A stretch of 64,000 nucleotides of DNA from Desulfocapsa sp. (GCA_013792135.1 VMSP01000171.1:1-64000); one strand, 5' to 3'. Positions 55,339 through 64,000 are shown, counted from the first letter of the stretch. The notes: generated from the sequence alone by a model not told the origin. Numbers and translations: made by a program.

Positions 55339-56634
55339 ATGCGTTTTATTGCTGACCTTCATATCCATTCACCCTATTCCAGAGCCACCAGTAATAAATC
55401 TAATATTCGTTCCCTGGCAGCTTGGTCTCAGATTAAAGGGGTTCATCTCCTTGGAACAGGGGATTTCACCCATCCCTTATGGTTCCGTGAACTGCAAGAG
55501 GCACTTGAGCCTGCTGAACCGGGATTCTTTCAATTAAAAAGATCACTCTCTCCCGATTTTTCCTTACCCTTTTCTTTTACGCCCTCACCAGAGTCACTTC
55601 CTGCCCGATTTGTTCTTAGCGCTGAGATAAGTTGTATCTATAAACGTCATGGTAAAGTCAGGAAGGTGCATAATCTGATTTATGTTCCCGATTTTGCCTC
55701 GGTAGAACGTATCAATAAGACTCTGGCTACCATTGGTAATCTTGCGACGGATGGCAGACCAATCCTCGGACTTGATTCACGGGACCTTCTGGAAATAGTA
55801 ATGGGCAAGGCTTCTGGTGGTTTTCTTGTCCCGGCCCACATCTGGACTCCCTGGTTTTCCATGTTTGGTTCAAGGTCGGGATTTGACTCCGTTGAAGAAT
55901 GTTTTGGCGATCTTGCGGCTCATGTCTTTTCCCTGGAAACTGGGCTTTCTTCTGATCCGGCAATGAATCGGCTTGTTTCAGCTCTTGACCAATACACCCT
56001 TATCTCAAACTCTGATTGTCACTCTCCAGGGAAATTGTGCCGGGAAGCCAATGTCTTTGATACCTCGTTTGACTTTTTTGCCATGAAGGCCGCTTTGCAG
56101 GCTCCATGTGATGTAAGCGGCCATCGCCATCTGGCAGCGACCATTGAATTTTTTCCGGAAGAGGGGAAGTATCATCATGACGGCCATCGTAATTGTGGCT
56201 TCTGTTGTGATCCATATCAAAGCCGCGAGTTGCACGGACTCTGTCCGGTCTGCGGTAACCCAATGACCATAGGCGTCCTTTCCAGAGTCCTTGATCTTGC
56301 TGACAGACAGTCTCCGGTTTTTCCCTCTGGAGCTCCTGATGTTTTCAGTCTGATACCGCTTCAAGAGATTCTTGCTGAACTTTTGGGGGTGGGGGCAGGG
56401 ACAAAAACGGTTATGGCGAAGTATCTGCAACTCATTCAAAAATTTGGCTCCGAGTTGACAATCCTGACTGAGACCCCGGTTACCGAGTTATTGTCTGCGG
56501 ATTTACCCTTGTTGGGTGAGGCTATTAGTCGGGTCAGACAGAATCAGGTCCAACGGAAAGCAGGTTTTGATGGCGAATTTGGCACAATTAAGGTTTATAA
56601 AGAGGGTAAAGGCAAGTTGAAGAGTAAAAAGTGA
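55339..56634 (+). CDS. endonuclease Q-like PHP-domain DNA repair nuclease
   Basis: A 431-aa protein of the EndoQ type, known from Thermococcales and some bacteria for nicking 5' of deaminated bases and abasic sites. The PHP domain opens with FIADLHIHSPYSRATS and has LLGTGDFTHP, VLSAEISCIY, VPAHIWTPWFS and SNSDCHSP with the metal-binding His/Asp/Glu residues. A zinc finger (CGFCCDPYQSRELHGLCPVC) and a C-terminal helical segment with LLGVGAGTKTV complete the architecture. It lies downstream of PilZ by 74 bases. Activity on uracil or hypoxanthine is known for the family but inferred here. Confidence 0.87.
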   Translation: MRFIADLHIHSPYSRATSNKSNIRSLAAWSQIKGVHLLGTGDFTHPLWFRELQEALEPAEPGFFQLKRSLSPDFSLPFSFTPSPESLPARFVLSAEISCIYKRHGKVRKVHNLIYVPDFASVERINKTLATIGNLATDGRPILGLDSRDLLEIVMGKASGGFLVPAHIWTPWFSMFGSRSGFDSVEECFGDLAAHVFSLETGLSSDPAMNRLVSALDQYTLISNSDCHSPGKLCREANVFDTSFDFFAMKAALQAPCDVSGHRHLAATIEFFPEEGKYHHDGHRNCGFCCDPYQSRELHGLCPVCGNPMTIGVLSRVLDLADRQSPVFPSGAPDVFSLIPLQEILAELLGVGAGTKTVMAKYLQLIQKFGSELTILTETPVTELLSADLPLLGEAISRVRQNQVQRKAGFDGEFGTIKVYKEGKGKLKSKK

Positions 56635-56715
56635 GAGTCACACTCACCGTGTAGAATGCTTTCAGCTGATCCCTGGTACATATTTCGATAATTCTATTAT
56701 AGCGAGGAAGGCATT

Positions 56716-56883
56716 ATGCATTTATTTGAGACAGAAGAGGGTGACAAGTGGGTCTGTGTCAGTTGTGGTCAGGAGCAGGCCGAGCTGATCGATGAGAAAA
56801 AGTGGGAGTTTATCTTTGATAAGGATAACCCTATGTTACGTTGCAGTATCTGTGGACAGGGGGATTATGAGATAGAAGATTAA
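56716..56883 (+). CDS. 55-residue zinc-ribbon protein
   Basis: A small ORF starting MHLFETEEGDKWVCVSCGQE, with two CxxC pairs (CVSC and CSIC) about 28 residues apart, a zinc-ribbon arrangement. AGGAAGG lies at the correct distance before ATG 56716 and a strong terminator follows, which supports a real gene. The function is unknown; such mini-ribbons often bind nucleic acid or a protein partner. It may be read together with the EndoQ-like gene 81 bases upstream. Confidence 0.8.
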   Translation: MHLFETEEGDKWVCVSCGQEQAELIDEKKWEFIFDKDNPMLRCSICGQGDYEIED

Positions 56884-56894
56884 GTATAGATACA

Positions 56895-56946
56895 AACGCC
56901 CCGTCTTTCTGGTGAAAAACAGAGAAGGACGGGGCGTTTTTTTTTT
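56895..56946. terminator. strong rho-independent terminator
   Basis: AACGCCCCGTC (56895-56905) pairs with GACGGGGCGTT (56928-56938), extended inward by TTTCT/AGAAG pairs, and is followed by a run of T to 56946. It serves the plus-strand zinc-ribbon gene. The A residues before the left arm may also let it end the minus-strand peptidase transcript. Confidence 0.9.
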
Positions 56947-58333
56947 AGTTGAATTTTGATCCTGCCACGGGACCATCAATAGTGACCGCAATCCAGTGCG
57001 GATCCCACCATTCTACAGGATTGACAAAGATGCCGTTTATCAGCATGGAAAAGTGCAAGTGGTCGCCTCCGGCCATGCCAGTGGTTCCGGTCAGGCCAAG
57101 AACGGTATTCTGATCCACTTGGGTGTCCATGGTAACATTGATCTGACTGAGATGGGAATAGAGGCTGAAAACCCCCTGGCCATGATCCAACATCACCATC
57201 TCGCCATAAATCCCGTTATATCCTGTAAAGACAACCTTGCCGGCCTCGGCTGCTCTGACATCAGCTCTTTGGGTGGAGGCGATATCAACCCCCAGATGAA
57301 CCTGTTCGTCAATGGGCTGCCCGTTATAAAAATAGGTGCGATGATCGGCAAAACCTGCACGTGGACTGCCGGGCATGCGCAGGAAAGTCCCCTTCCATAA
57401 TCGTTCAGGGCTTGGTTTTTTACAAAGATCATGAATTTTTTTATTATTTATATCACGAAGATCCCGGTTGGTGTAGAGGTATTTTTCTATCATGTCCCCC
57501 TTCATCTCCGGGTAATGCTCTTCAAACTCAGGGATTTTTGCAGAAAGAAAGCCATCGCTGATGTTAATGTCGTCATGTTTCTGGTTTGCTTTTTTATAAG
57601 TGCTGGAAAAACCGATAGCGGCCTTATTCCCTGCAAGGTCTTCAGCAGTTATCTTGGCATCAACAATGGCCGTAGCATCGTAGGGCAGGGCTATAAAGGC
57701 TATATAGGTGTGTTCGCGCCCATCATTTAGCGGAAATCCAGGATGGAAATTCCCGTTAATCTGAACTCCATGCTGCAGGGCGTCCTCCGTTGTCTGATAA
57801 ATGACAATACCTGCGCCTCCTTGTCTCAAATAGCGGGTGGCATGGAGGAGATTAATTTTTGGCGCCTTGGTATCAATAGTGATATTCTTGGCAATACGTG
57901 TCAGATTTCCCTGAAATAATCCCCACAATGAGTAATCACGCACTTCAAAAACGATTTCTGCAGGGCCATCTTTCAGCCCAAGTTTTTTGATATCAATCAG
58001 TTGTTTTTCTTTGATCTCTGCCGGACCGACTTTTCCCATATATCCCTGGCGGGGATAGTCGGTATGTAAAACTTCTTTTTTCTGAGTTCCCTGGTTGATG
58101 GTCATATAGATATTGCGAATCCCGCTTTTGGTATCTGTTATGGTCAGATCCAGGGTGGTGTTTGCTCCGATATATTCGGGAATCTCATCCATGGTAATGA
58201 CTGGTGTTCCTCTTTCAAAGAGGGTCAGTGACCCGAAACCTGCAGCTGCCAGTAATGCTACAATGAGTAGAAGAAGAAATGGTTGCAACAGGTTTCTCTT
58301 TTTTCCATGTTTTTTAAACCGTTGTTCTGCCAT
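56945..58333 (-). CDS. membrane-anchored M23 peptidase
   Basis: A 462-aa cell-wall peptidase with one N-terminal membrane helix (about residues 14-34) and a long periplasmic region of beta-rich repeats (about 45-300), then a LytM/M23 domain. HLGVDIAS and HLHFSMLI supply the zinc ligands (HxxxD and HxH), so it should be catalytically active. It may cut peptide cross-links in peptidoglycan. The stop falls in the tail of the terminator. It begins after a 173-base gap containing repeat copy F. Confidence 0.9.
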   Translation of the reverse strand: MAEQRFKKHGKKRNLLQPFLLLLIVALLAAAGFGSLTLFERGTPVITMDEIPEYIGANTTLDLTITDTKSGIRNIYMTINQGTQKKEVLHTDYPRQGYMGKVGPAEIKEKQLIDIKKLGLKDGPAEIVFEVRDYSLWGLFQGNLTRIAKNITIDTKAPKINLLHATRYLRQGGAGIVIYQTTEDALQHGVQINGNFHPGFPLNDGREHTYIAFIALPYDATAIVDAKITAEDLAGNKAAIGFSSTYKKANQKHDDINISDGFLSAKIPEFEEHYPEMKGDMIEKYLYTNRDLRDINNKKIHDLCKKPSPERLWKGTFLRMPGSPRAGFADHRTYFYNGQPIDEQVHLGVDIASTQRADVRAAEAGKVVFTGYNGIYGEMVMLDHGQGVFSLYSHLSQINVTMDTQVDQNTVLGLTGTTGMAGGDHLHFSMLINGIFVNPVEWWDPHWIAVTIDGPVAGSKFN

Positions 58334-58401
58334 GAGGCTTTGTGCTCCTTTTTTCGCCTGGTTGATCTTGTTTAATATTTTGTTACCGGAACAGTCATTT
58401 G

Positions 58402-58509
58402 CTTACGACGTCGTTCAAAAATAATCATATTATTGAAATAGTGTGACCGGTAAAAGGGTCCGTAAAAAAAACAGTCAGAAAAATAATTGTTATTTTGTAA
58501 CGGTTCCTA
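58402..58509 (-). repeat. bipartite hairpin repeat, copy F
   Basis: Read on the minus strand, AGGAACCGTTACAAAATAAC faces TTTTTTTTACGGACCC (hairpin 1), then TTTTACCGGT and a second hairpin ending TTATTTTTGAACGACG. Hairpin 1 begins at the TAG stop of the RNase G gene, as copies B and D do at theirs. It is more diverged than copies A, B and D. Confidence 0.65.
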
Positions 58510-60042
58510 ATTCTTCCAAGAGATCTCATATTTTTCAATATGCAAATTATTATCAGGGATGATGGTCAGTAGTTTTCTGGTATTGCGTTCGAGTTCCAGG
58601 GTAACATGTTCTTCCTCTTTCAACAACATATCAGCAATCCGGGGATGGACTTTGAGGGTGAGTGTGTTCCCCTTATGTCTCAAGGTCTCTCTGGAAATCT
58701 TCCGGAAGATTTCATAGCAGATAGTCCGGCGGGATTTTAGAGTTCCCTCACCGGCACAATAATGACACGGCTCGCAAAGGAGTTGCTTCAAGTTTTCACA
58801 ACTGCGTTTTCGTGTCATCTGAACCAGGCCGAATTCTGTAAGCTTGAGGATATTGATCCTGCTTTTATCTTTCTTAACGGCTTCCTTAAATGAGGTGAAC
58901 AGCTCTTCGCGGTGCAGTTCATCATCCATATCAATAAAATCAATAATGATGATTCCGCCAATATTACGTAGTCGTAGTTGATAGGCAATCTCTTTGACCG
59001 CCTCCATATTGGTCTTGAATATGGTCTCTTCAAGATCATTTTTACCCACAAAACGTCCGGTATTGACATCAATAACCGTGAGGGCTTCTGTCGTTTCGAT
59101 AATAATGTACCCTCCCGAGCGGAGCCAAACCTTCTTTTCAATGACCCGGCTGATCTCTATCTCGATACCATGGGCCTCAAAAAGTGGTGCTATCTCCTGG
59201 TAAAAAACGATCTGATGCTGTAGATCGGGGGCAAAAATTTTAATAAAATTCAACAGGTTTTCATAGGTTTCCTTATCGTCAACCACCAGGGTGTTCACAT
59301 CGGCGGTAAAGAGATCACGTACTGAACGAAAGGTGATGTCAAGGTCTTCATAGACAAGGGAAGGGGCAGAAGAGCTTGAATTGATGTCCTGAATCTCATC
59401 CCACAGGTGAAGTAGAAATTCCATATCTGCTTCCAGTTCTTCCATGTCCGCATATTCGGCAACAGTACGGACAATGAAGCCGGTGCCGGCAGGGCGAAGT
59501 TTTTCGATACGTTCCCGCAAGGTCTGACGGAGGGTTTCGTCTTCAATCTTCCTGGAGATACCAATGTGATCAGTAAGTGGCATGAAAACAAGATTGCGGC
59601 AGGGTAGGGTGATGTGGCAGGTGAGACGGGCCCCTTTGGTGCCAATGGGATCTTTGCCAACTTGGACGGTGACGTCCTGTCCTTCACGCAAAAGATCCTC
59701 AATATTCATTCCGGAAATACGGCGAATCTCGTTGTCGGAGACGGAGGATGTAAAATTGTACTTCCCGCATGGTTGTTGCTCCTGGCCTAGCAGCCTCTGT
59801 TCAAGCTCAGTCATGGAGATATAGACATCATCGACATACAAAAATCCTGTTCTGTCCAAGCCGATATTAACGAATGCCGCCTGCATTCCGGGCAATACCC
59901 GTACTACCCGACCTTTATAGATATTGCCGACCAGTCCTTTTTCCGAGGGTCGTTGGATATGTAACTCAACAAGATGATCGTTTTCGACAAGAGCTATTCG
60001 TGTTTCGTAACTTGTCGCATTTATAAGTATGTCAGTGCTCAT
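58507..60042 (-). CDS. rng: ribonuclease G
   Basis: Endoribonuclease of the RNase E/G family (511 aa), acting in 16S rRNA 5' maturation and mRNA decay. The S1 RNA-binding domain (GNIYKGRVVRVLPGMQAAFV) is near residues 38-57. The catalytic Asp-bearing VIDVNTGRFVGKNDLEETI and IIIDFIDMD segments are intact, and CEPCHYCAGEG is the zinc-link region. No long C-terminal scaffold follows, which separates it from RNase E. Its stop codon abuts repeat copy F. Confidence 0.94.
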   Translation of the reverse strand: MSTDILINATSYETRIALVENDHLVELHIQRPSEKGLVGNIYKGRVVRVLPGMQAAFVNIGLDRTGFLYVDDVYISMTELEQRLLGQEQQPCGKYNFTSSVSDNEIRRISGMNIEDLLREGQDVTVQVGKDPIGTKGARLTCHITLPCRNLVFMPLTDHIGISRKIEDETLRQTLRERIEKLRPAGTGFIVRTVAEYADMEELEADMEFLLHLWDEIQDINSSSSAPSLVYEDLDITFRSVRDLFTADVNTLVVDDKETYENLLNFIKIFAPDLQHQIVFYQEIAPLFEAHGIEIEISRVIEKKVWLRSGGYIIIETTEALTVIDVNTGRFVGKNDLEETIFKTNMEAVKEIAYQLRLRNIGGIIIIDFIDMDDELHREELFTSFKEAVKKDKSRINILKLTEFGLVQMTRKRSCENLKQLLCEPCHYCAGEGTLKSRRTICYEIFRKISRETLRHKGNTLTLKVHPRIADMLLKEEEHVTLELERNTRKLLTIIPDNNLHIEKYEISWKN

Positions 60043-60212
60043 TATAGGGGGGCAGGGAAGAGATTAAAGTCATGATTCCAAACTTCTGGAATGTGAGAAT
60101 GGTTGATAAAATTTAAATTATACAGTATTTCAGATGAAAAAAGCCACTTCCTTTTATTCCTTTTACGTTGTCTTCAGCTTCGCTTCCCTTTAACGAACGG
60201 CTATGTACTGAA

Positions 60213-61049
60213 ATGACAGCAATTTCTGTTATTATCCCAACCTACAATAGAGAAAAATTTTTAGGACGCGCCATACGTTCTGTTCTGTGTCAGACAATTG
60301 CCTGTTCTGAAATTCTGGTGATCGATGACGGATCTACGGACCAGACTGTCGCGCTTGTCGCTTCACTGCGTGAACACAGTGCCATTCCCATTTATTTTTT
60401 TTATCAAGAGAACATGGGGCCCGCTGCCGCCAGGAATCTTGGCATTCTTCGGGCTCAATCTGAGCTGGTCGCTTTTCTTGATTCTGATGATCATTGGCGA
60501 AAAGACAAATTAGCACAGCAACAAAAGGCCATGGAGGAAAATCCAGGTTATCTGATATCTCACACCAGGGAACAATGGCTGCGAGGAGGTGTGCATTTGA
60601 ATCAGAAAAAAAAGCACCTGCCGCGTCATGGTGATATCTTCGATCACTGCCTGCAACTTTGTACTGTGGGGATGTCAACAGTCATGGTAAGAAAAGAATT
60701 GTTTACGGCAATAGGAGTTTTTTCGCCAATGCTTCCCTGCTGCGAAGATTACGACTTCTGGTTGCGCGCAAGCAGCAGGTATCCTTTTCTTCTAGTAGAC
60801 AGACCACTTACTATTAAAGAAGGGGGAAGGGAAGATCAGGTCTCTTGTCAATACCGTATCGGTATGGATAAATTACGCATTCATAGCATTATGCGTCTTC
60901 TGGAGAATGTAAGTCTGAACCAAGAACAGCACGATCTTGCCTTTCGAGAGTTGCAGCAGAAGTGCCTGGTCTATAGTCGTGGCTGTATCAAGCATGGTAA
61001 AGGCGACGAAGGTGCAGTGTACTTGGATATATACAAAAAATATCAATAA
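60213..61049 (+). CDS. glycosyltransferase family 2
   Basis: A 278-aa (from ATG 60213) soluble GT2 protein. ISVIIPTYNREKFLGRAI, ILVIDDGSTDQT, GPAAARNLGI and AFLDSDDHW give a complete nucleotide-sugar/metal site. No membrane helix is present. The upstream extension from TTG 60168 (15 residues) is not supported by the family start. The ribosome-binding site is weak. It probably elongates a surface glycan; no partner glycosyltransferase is nearby. Confidence 0.86.
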   Translation: MTAISVIIPTYNREKFLGRAIRSVLCQTIACSEILVIDDGSTDQTVALVASLREHSAIPIYFFYQENMGPAAARNLGILRAQSELVAFLDSDDHWRKDKLAQQQKAMEENPGYLISHTREQWLRGGVHLNQKKKHLPRHGDIFDHCLQLCTVGMSTVMVRKELFTAIGVFSPMLPCCEDYDFWLRASSRYPFLLVDRPLTIKEGGREDQVSCQYRIGMDKLRIHSIMRLLENVSLNQEQHDLAFRELQQKCLVYSRGCIKHGKGDEGAVYLDIYKKYQ

Positions 61050-61120
61050 TTCTGTTTCAAAATTCTTTTTTGATTGAGAAATGGAATGAGGAGGCCAGGC
61101 CTTGTCTGGTAGGAATGCGA

Positions 61121-62242
61121 ATGTCACAAATACAATCATGGGCCGATCCATCGCTCTTTGTTAAAGAGATTCATGTTGAAGACTCCTGCCTGAATCTTCC
61201 TTATACCCGAGAAATTCTTGCTAGAGTCAAACTGCCCTATACGGTTATTCCTGATTATCAGGATCTGGAGGCAATTTCTGGTCATTATCCCGAGAATCTT
61301 ACTGTCGGTAAACAGCATCTGTTGCTGTGCCGCAACAGAGGCCATTTTTTCAAGCCCTGTCCCGCCACCCGGGAGTATCGCTGCTGTGAATATCAGGTCT
61401 TGAATATCGGTATGAACTGTCCCATGGACTGTGTTTACTGTATACTGCAGGCCTATCTGAACAAACCATGGCTCACTTTTTTTGTTAATGTTGATGACCT
61501 GATAGGTGAGATGACTACCGCCTTTACGGCGGAGCCCAATCGTTTTTTTCGGATAGGTACAGGTGAATTCACCGATTCCCTGGCCCTCGACCGATTTACC
61601 AATCTCAGCCGGACCCTGGTGAGCTTTATGGCCAGCCAGCAAAAGGCCGTGCTGGAGCTTAAAACCAAGAGCGCGGTTATCCATAATCTGGAAGGGCTCG
61701 AACATAAGGGACGCACAGTTGTTGCCTGGTCTCTGAACAGCACCCCCATCATGGCCAGGGAAGAGATTCGGACCGCGACCCTTGAGCAGAGACTTGCTGC
61801 TGCCCGGCAGTGTGCTCAATGGGGATATAAGCTGGCCTTTCATTTCGATCCCATCATTGAACATCCTGGATGGGAGCAAGGCTACGCAGAGACCATTACC
61901 CGTCTCTTTGATACGGTGCCGGCTCAGAACATCGCCTGGATCTCAATGGGGGCGTTGCGTTACCTGCCGGCGCTCAAGAAAATTGGAACAGGGCGCTTCC
62001 CCCAGTCGCGGATCTATTATCAGGAATTCATCGAAGGGCTTGATGGTAAAAGCCGCTACTTTCGCCCCCATCGGGTGAAATTGTATCAGCACATCTATAA
62101 GTTTTTGAAAAGCAGGGCACATCCCAAGACCTGCATCTATTTTTGTATGGAAAGTGACGAGATCTGGCAGGAGGTAATGGGCTATACTCCCGGAGAAAGA
62201 GGGGGGATTCCGCAGATGCTGGACCGGACGGTTCAGGGATGA
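61121..62242 (+). CDS. spore photoproduct lyase-family radical SAM protein
   Basis: A 373-aa protein from ATG 61121, chosen because GTAGGA at 61109-61114 precedes it. The radical SAM cluster motif Cx3Cx2C is in GMNCPMDCVYCILQ; FFKPCPATREYRCCEYQVLN before it and RIGTGEFTDSLALD after it are typical of SplB-like proteins. Family members repair spore photoproduct or act on other DNA lesions, but the same fold occurs in non-sporulating deltaproteobacteria with unknown substrates. Its N-terminus (SFxxRWAD-like WADPSLFVKEIHVED) differs from Bacillus SPL. Confidence 0.85.
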   Translation: MSQIQSWADPSLFVKEIHVEDSCLNLPYTREILARVKLPYTVIPDYQDLEAISGHYPENLTVGKQHLLLCRNRGHFFKPCPATREYRCCEYQVLNIGMNCPMDCVYCILQAYLNKPWLTFFVNVDDLIGEMTTAFTAEPNRFFRIGTGEFTDSLALDRFTNLSRTLVSFMASQQKAVLELKTKSAVIHNLEGLEHKGRTVVAWSLNSTPIMAREEIRTATLEQRLAAARQCAQWGYKLAFHFDPIIEHPGWEQGYAETITRLFDTVPAQNIAWISMGALRYLPALKKIGTGRFPQSRIYYQEFIEGLDGKSRYFRPHRVKLYQHIYKFLKSRAHPKTCIYFCMESDEIWQEVMGYTPGERGGIPQMLDRTVQG

Positions 62243-62244
62243 AG

Positions 62245-62640
62245 TCAGGCGCGAAACCATTCTGATTCACGTTGTTCGCCCTTGGCAGAGCGTCCTCTCT
62301 TGTATAGTTTCTTTGGTTTTAAATCAAGCTCTCTCTCAAGGATCTTGGTGAGCTTCGAGATATCAAACTTGGTCGTAAAGAGGCTTTTCCTGTGTGCACC
62401 ACATTCCGGAAGCGTTTGTGGTACTGATGAGTTACTTTCCGCATGTTTCGAGTTTCCAGGAGATGAAAGGCCCGACTGTTTATGATTTCGACAAAATAAT
62501 CTTCCCCCAGAGGGGGCAGAAAGGCATCGCAGCCGTGGAGGACGGAATTGGTATTCATGGACTGACAGGAATAGGCAGGGGTGCTAGGCAGGAATGGCCA
62601 TGAGTATCTCGACGAGTTTTGATAGTGTTTTACTCGGTGT
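62245..62640 (-). pseudogene. possible decayed ORF (transposase-like remnant)
   Basis: The 428-base gap between the SPL-family gene and the GGDEF-EAL gene holds coding-looking segments in two different minus-strand frames. One reads LGEDYFVEIINSR (near 62470-62510), the other SKLTKILERELDLKPKKLY (near 62290-62350), ending at TGA 62245-62247. The pieces vaguely recall the C-terminal part of REP-associated Y1 transposases joined by a frameshift. The match is tentative and from memory. I do not treat the plus-strand ORFs here as genes. Confidence 0.3.
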
Positions 62641-62670
62641 TTCTGGGAACAGGAACTACCACTAAGTTTG

Positions 62671-64000
62671 CTAAACGAATATCTCTTGCTCATGTGCCAA
62701 TTCGGAATGCTGAGTTTCTGGTATAGCTATTTTTTTTAAAACAGTCCAGGCAGTGGTTTCAAGCCAATCCTGGAGTTCATTGCTCGGCAGGGGGTGGCAG
62801 AGATGAAAGCCCTGGAGAATGTCGCAATCAAGTTCCTCCAGGAGCTTCAGGGTCTCCTCATCCTCAACACCTTCAGCCACCACCTTGCGGCCGATGTTAT
62901 GAACCATTTCAATGGTGGATTTGACGATCACCGTATTGTCTTCATTCTGGAGCATGCCAATGATAAAGGACTTGTCGATCTTGATCTCACGGGCTGGAAA
63001 TTTTCTCAGATAGGATATGGAGGAATAGCCGGTGCCAAAATCATCAATGGAGAGCTGCAGGCCCATTTCTTTAAGTTCGGTAACTACCTTGGCAACCCGA
63101 TCCTGATCAACGACAATGCTACTTTCAGTAATCTCCAAGAGCAGCATTGCCGGTTTAATCTGCCACTTAGTGAGGAGGGTAGCGACATCAGAGGGAAAAT
63201 CGAGGTCGTGGAGGTTTTTAAGAGACAGATTAACCGCCACAGGAATGTGGTAGCCTTCTTGCTGCCATTTACCACATTGTTCCAATGCCTTATCAATCAC
63301 CAACTTGGTGAATTGTTTGCAAAGTCCGGCCTGCTCGGCAAGGGGGATGAAATCATCTGGATTGATGACCCCCCGATCCGTGTGCTGCCAGCGAACTAAG
63401 GCCTCTACGCCTATCAAGGTCTTGTCCCGAATGGAAATTTTCGGTTGATAGCAGAGAAACATGTCTTTCTTGTTGATAGCATCACGCAGTTCACCGATCA
63501 ATACCAGACGATTAAAGGTCGTCCGGTGCTGCTCGATATTAAAGACGGCATAGATAACGTCATTACGTTTGGCATCATACATGGCGACGTCGGCCCGCTG
63601 CACCAAGGTCTCACTGTCGGAGCCATGGTCGGGGTACATGGCAATTCCGATACTAATGCCTACCTTGAGGCTATGCCCCTCAATCATAAAAGGTTGATCA
63701 ATAGCATCGGCGATCTTCATGCTGATCATCACCGCCTGCTCCAGGCTGGTGTTCGGCAGCACCAGGGAAAATTCATCGCCACCTGCTCGGGACAAAGTGT
63801 CAGATTCCCGCACCACATTCTTCATTCGAAGAGCTACTTCCTGAAGAACATAATCGCCGTAAAAATGGCCAAGAGAGTCATTGATCTCTTTGAAACGGAC
63901 AAGGTCCATGAGGACGAAGGCCAGAGGGTTGCCGTGACGTTTGGCAAACAGCAGGCCATGATCGAGTTGCTCCTCGGCCAGGATACGGTTTGGCAACTCC
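62671..64000 (-). CDS. GGDEF-EAL protein (partial, N-terminus beyond window)
   Basis: The 3' part of a bifunctional c-di-GMP enzyme. The visible frame begins at LPNR (end of the usual GLPNR motif of GGDEF domains). The GGDEF site is AGGDEFSLVLPN, so cyclase activity is possible. The EAL domain has EALVRWQHTDRG, LSIDDFGTGYSS, KIDKSF and EGVEDEETL, so phosphodiesterase residues appear complete. The start and any N-terminal sensor are outside the window; Met at 63996 is not the true start. Confidence 0.93.
   Translation of the reverse strand, partial: ELPNRILAEEQLDHGLLFAKRHGNPLAFVLMDLVRFKEINDSLGHFYGDYVLQEVALRMKNVVRESDTLSRAGGDEFSLVLPNTSLEQAVMISMKIADAIDQPFMIEGHSLKVGISIGIAMYPDHGSDSETLVQRADVAMYDAKRNDVIYAVFNIEQHRTTFNRLVLIGELRDAINKKDMFLCYQPKISIRDKTLIGVEALVRWQHTDRGVINPDDFIPLAEQAGLCKQFTKLVIDKALEQCGKWQQEGYHIPVAVNLSLKNLHDLDFPSDVATLLTKWQIKPAMLLLEITESSIVVDQDRVAKVVTELKEMGLQLSIDDFGTGYSSISYLRKFPAREIKIDKSFIIGMLQNEDNTVIVKSTIEMVHNIGRKVVAEGVEDEETLKLLEELDCDILQGFHLCHPLPSNELQDWLETTAWTVLKKIAIPETQHSELAHEQEIFV

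Noticed and set aside
62282-62603. Plus-strand short ORFs after the SPL-family gene
   Set aside because: They overlap one another, have no ribosome-binding site and no motif; the minus strand shows more protein-like segments.

Overview
This window looks like a chromosomal segment of a Gram-negative, flagellated, probably anaerobic bacterium of the Desulfobacterota, most likely the Desulfobulbales. Heptose-LPS genes (heptosyltransferase, heptose-bisphosphatase), an Mla-type lipid transporter, MotAB and several lipoproteins indicate two membranes and motility. A DUF3786/Fe-S protein, a pyruvate-phosphate-dikinase regulator, an N-type ATPase operon and many c-di-GMP proteins fit sulfate-reducing deltaproteobacteria. 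The taxonomic call is inference; no rRNA or tRNA gene was seen.

Layout. 1-8 kb: tail of an unknown gene, leucyl aminopeptidase, fructose-1,6-bisphosphatase, a GH17-GT2 glucan synthase, leuD and leuC. 8-20 kb: an orphan YejA-like binding protein, tsaE, two tandem EAL-like/HDOD signalling proteins, a YcaO-TPR protein, then an apparent operon of LPS heptosyltransferase, gmhB, a DUF3352-like protein, a small unknown protein and thiL. 20-30 kb (minus strand): dCMP deaminase, amino-acid-binding lipoprotein, alpha/beta hydrolase, PPDK regulator, a PAS-GGDEF sensor, dnaE and a pentapeptide-repeat lipoprotein.

30.2-39.7 kb (minus strand): a visibly GC-richer block carrying a complete N-type (Na+-type) F-ATPase operon in canonical order atpDCQRBEFAG, plus an alpha-glucan phosphorylase. 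As written, the ATPase is broken twice: a one-base insertion in atpD (beta) and an in-frame amber codon in atpB (subunit a).

40-48 kb (minus strand): motB, motA and a DUF3786 Fe-S protein, then a five-gene Mla/Pqi-like lipid-transport operon. 48-57 kb (plus strand): rplU-rpmA-obgE-proB-proA-nadD, a CheB-like response regulator with a zinc ribbon, a PilZ protein, an endonuclease-Q-like PHP nuclease and a mini zinc-ribbon protein. 57-64 kb: an M23 peptidase, RNase G, a GT2 glycosyltransferase, a spore-photoproduct-lyase-family radical SAM protein, a decayed ORF and a GGDEF-EAL protein cut by the window end.

Two non-coding families stand out. One is a bipartite hairpin repeat of roughly 60-165 bp, present six times and usually abutting a stop codon. 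The other is a 153-bp MITE-like element with perfect 18-bp inverted ends including CTAG. c-di-GMP signalling is over-represented: two EAL-like/HDOD proteins, a GGDEF protein, a PilZ protein and a GGDEF-EAL protein. No phage, CRISPR array or obvious defence island was found.
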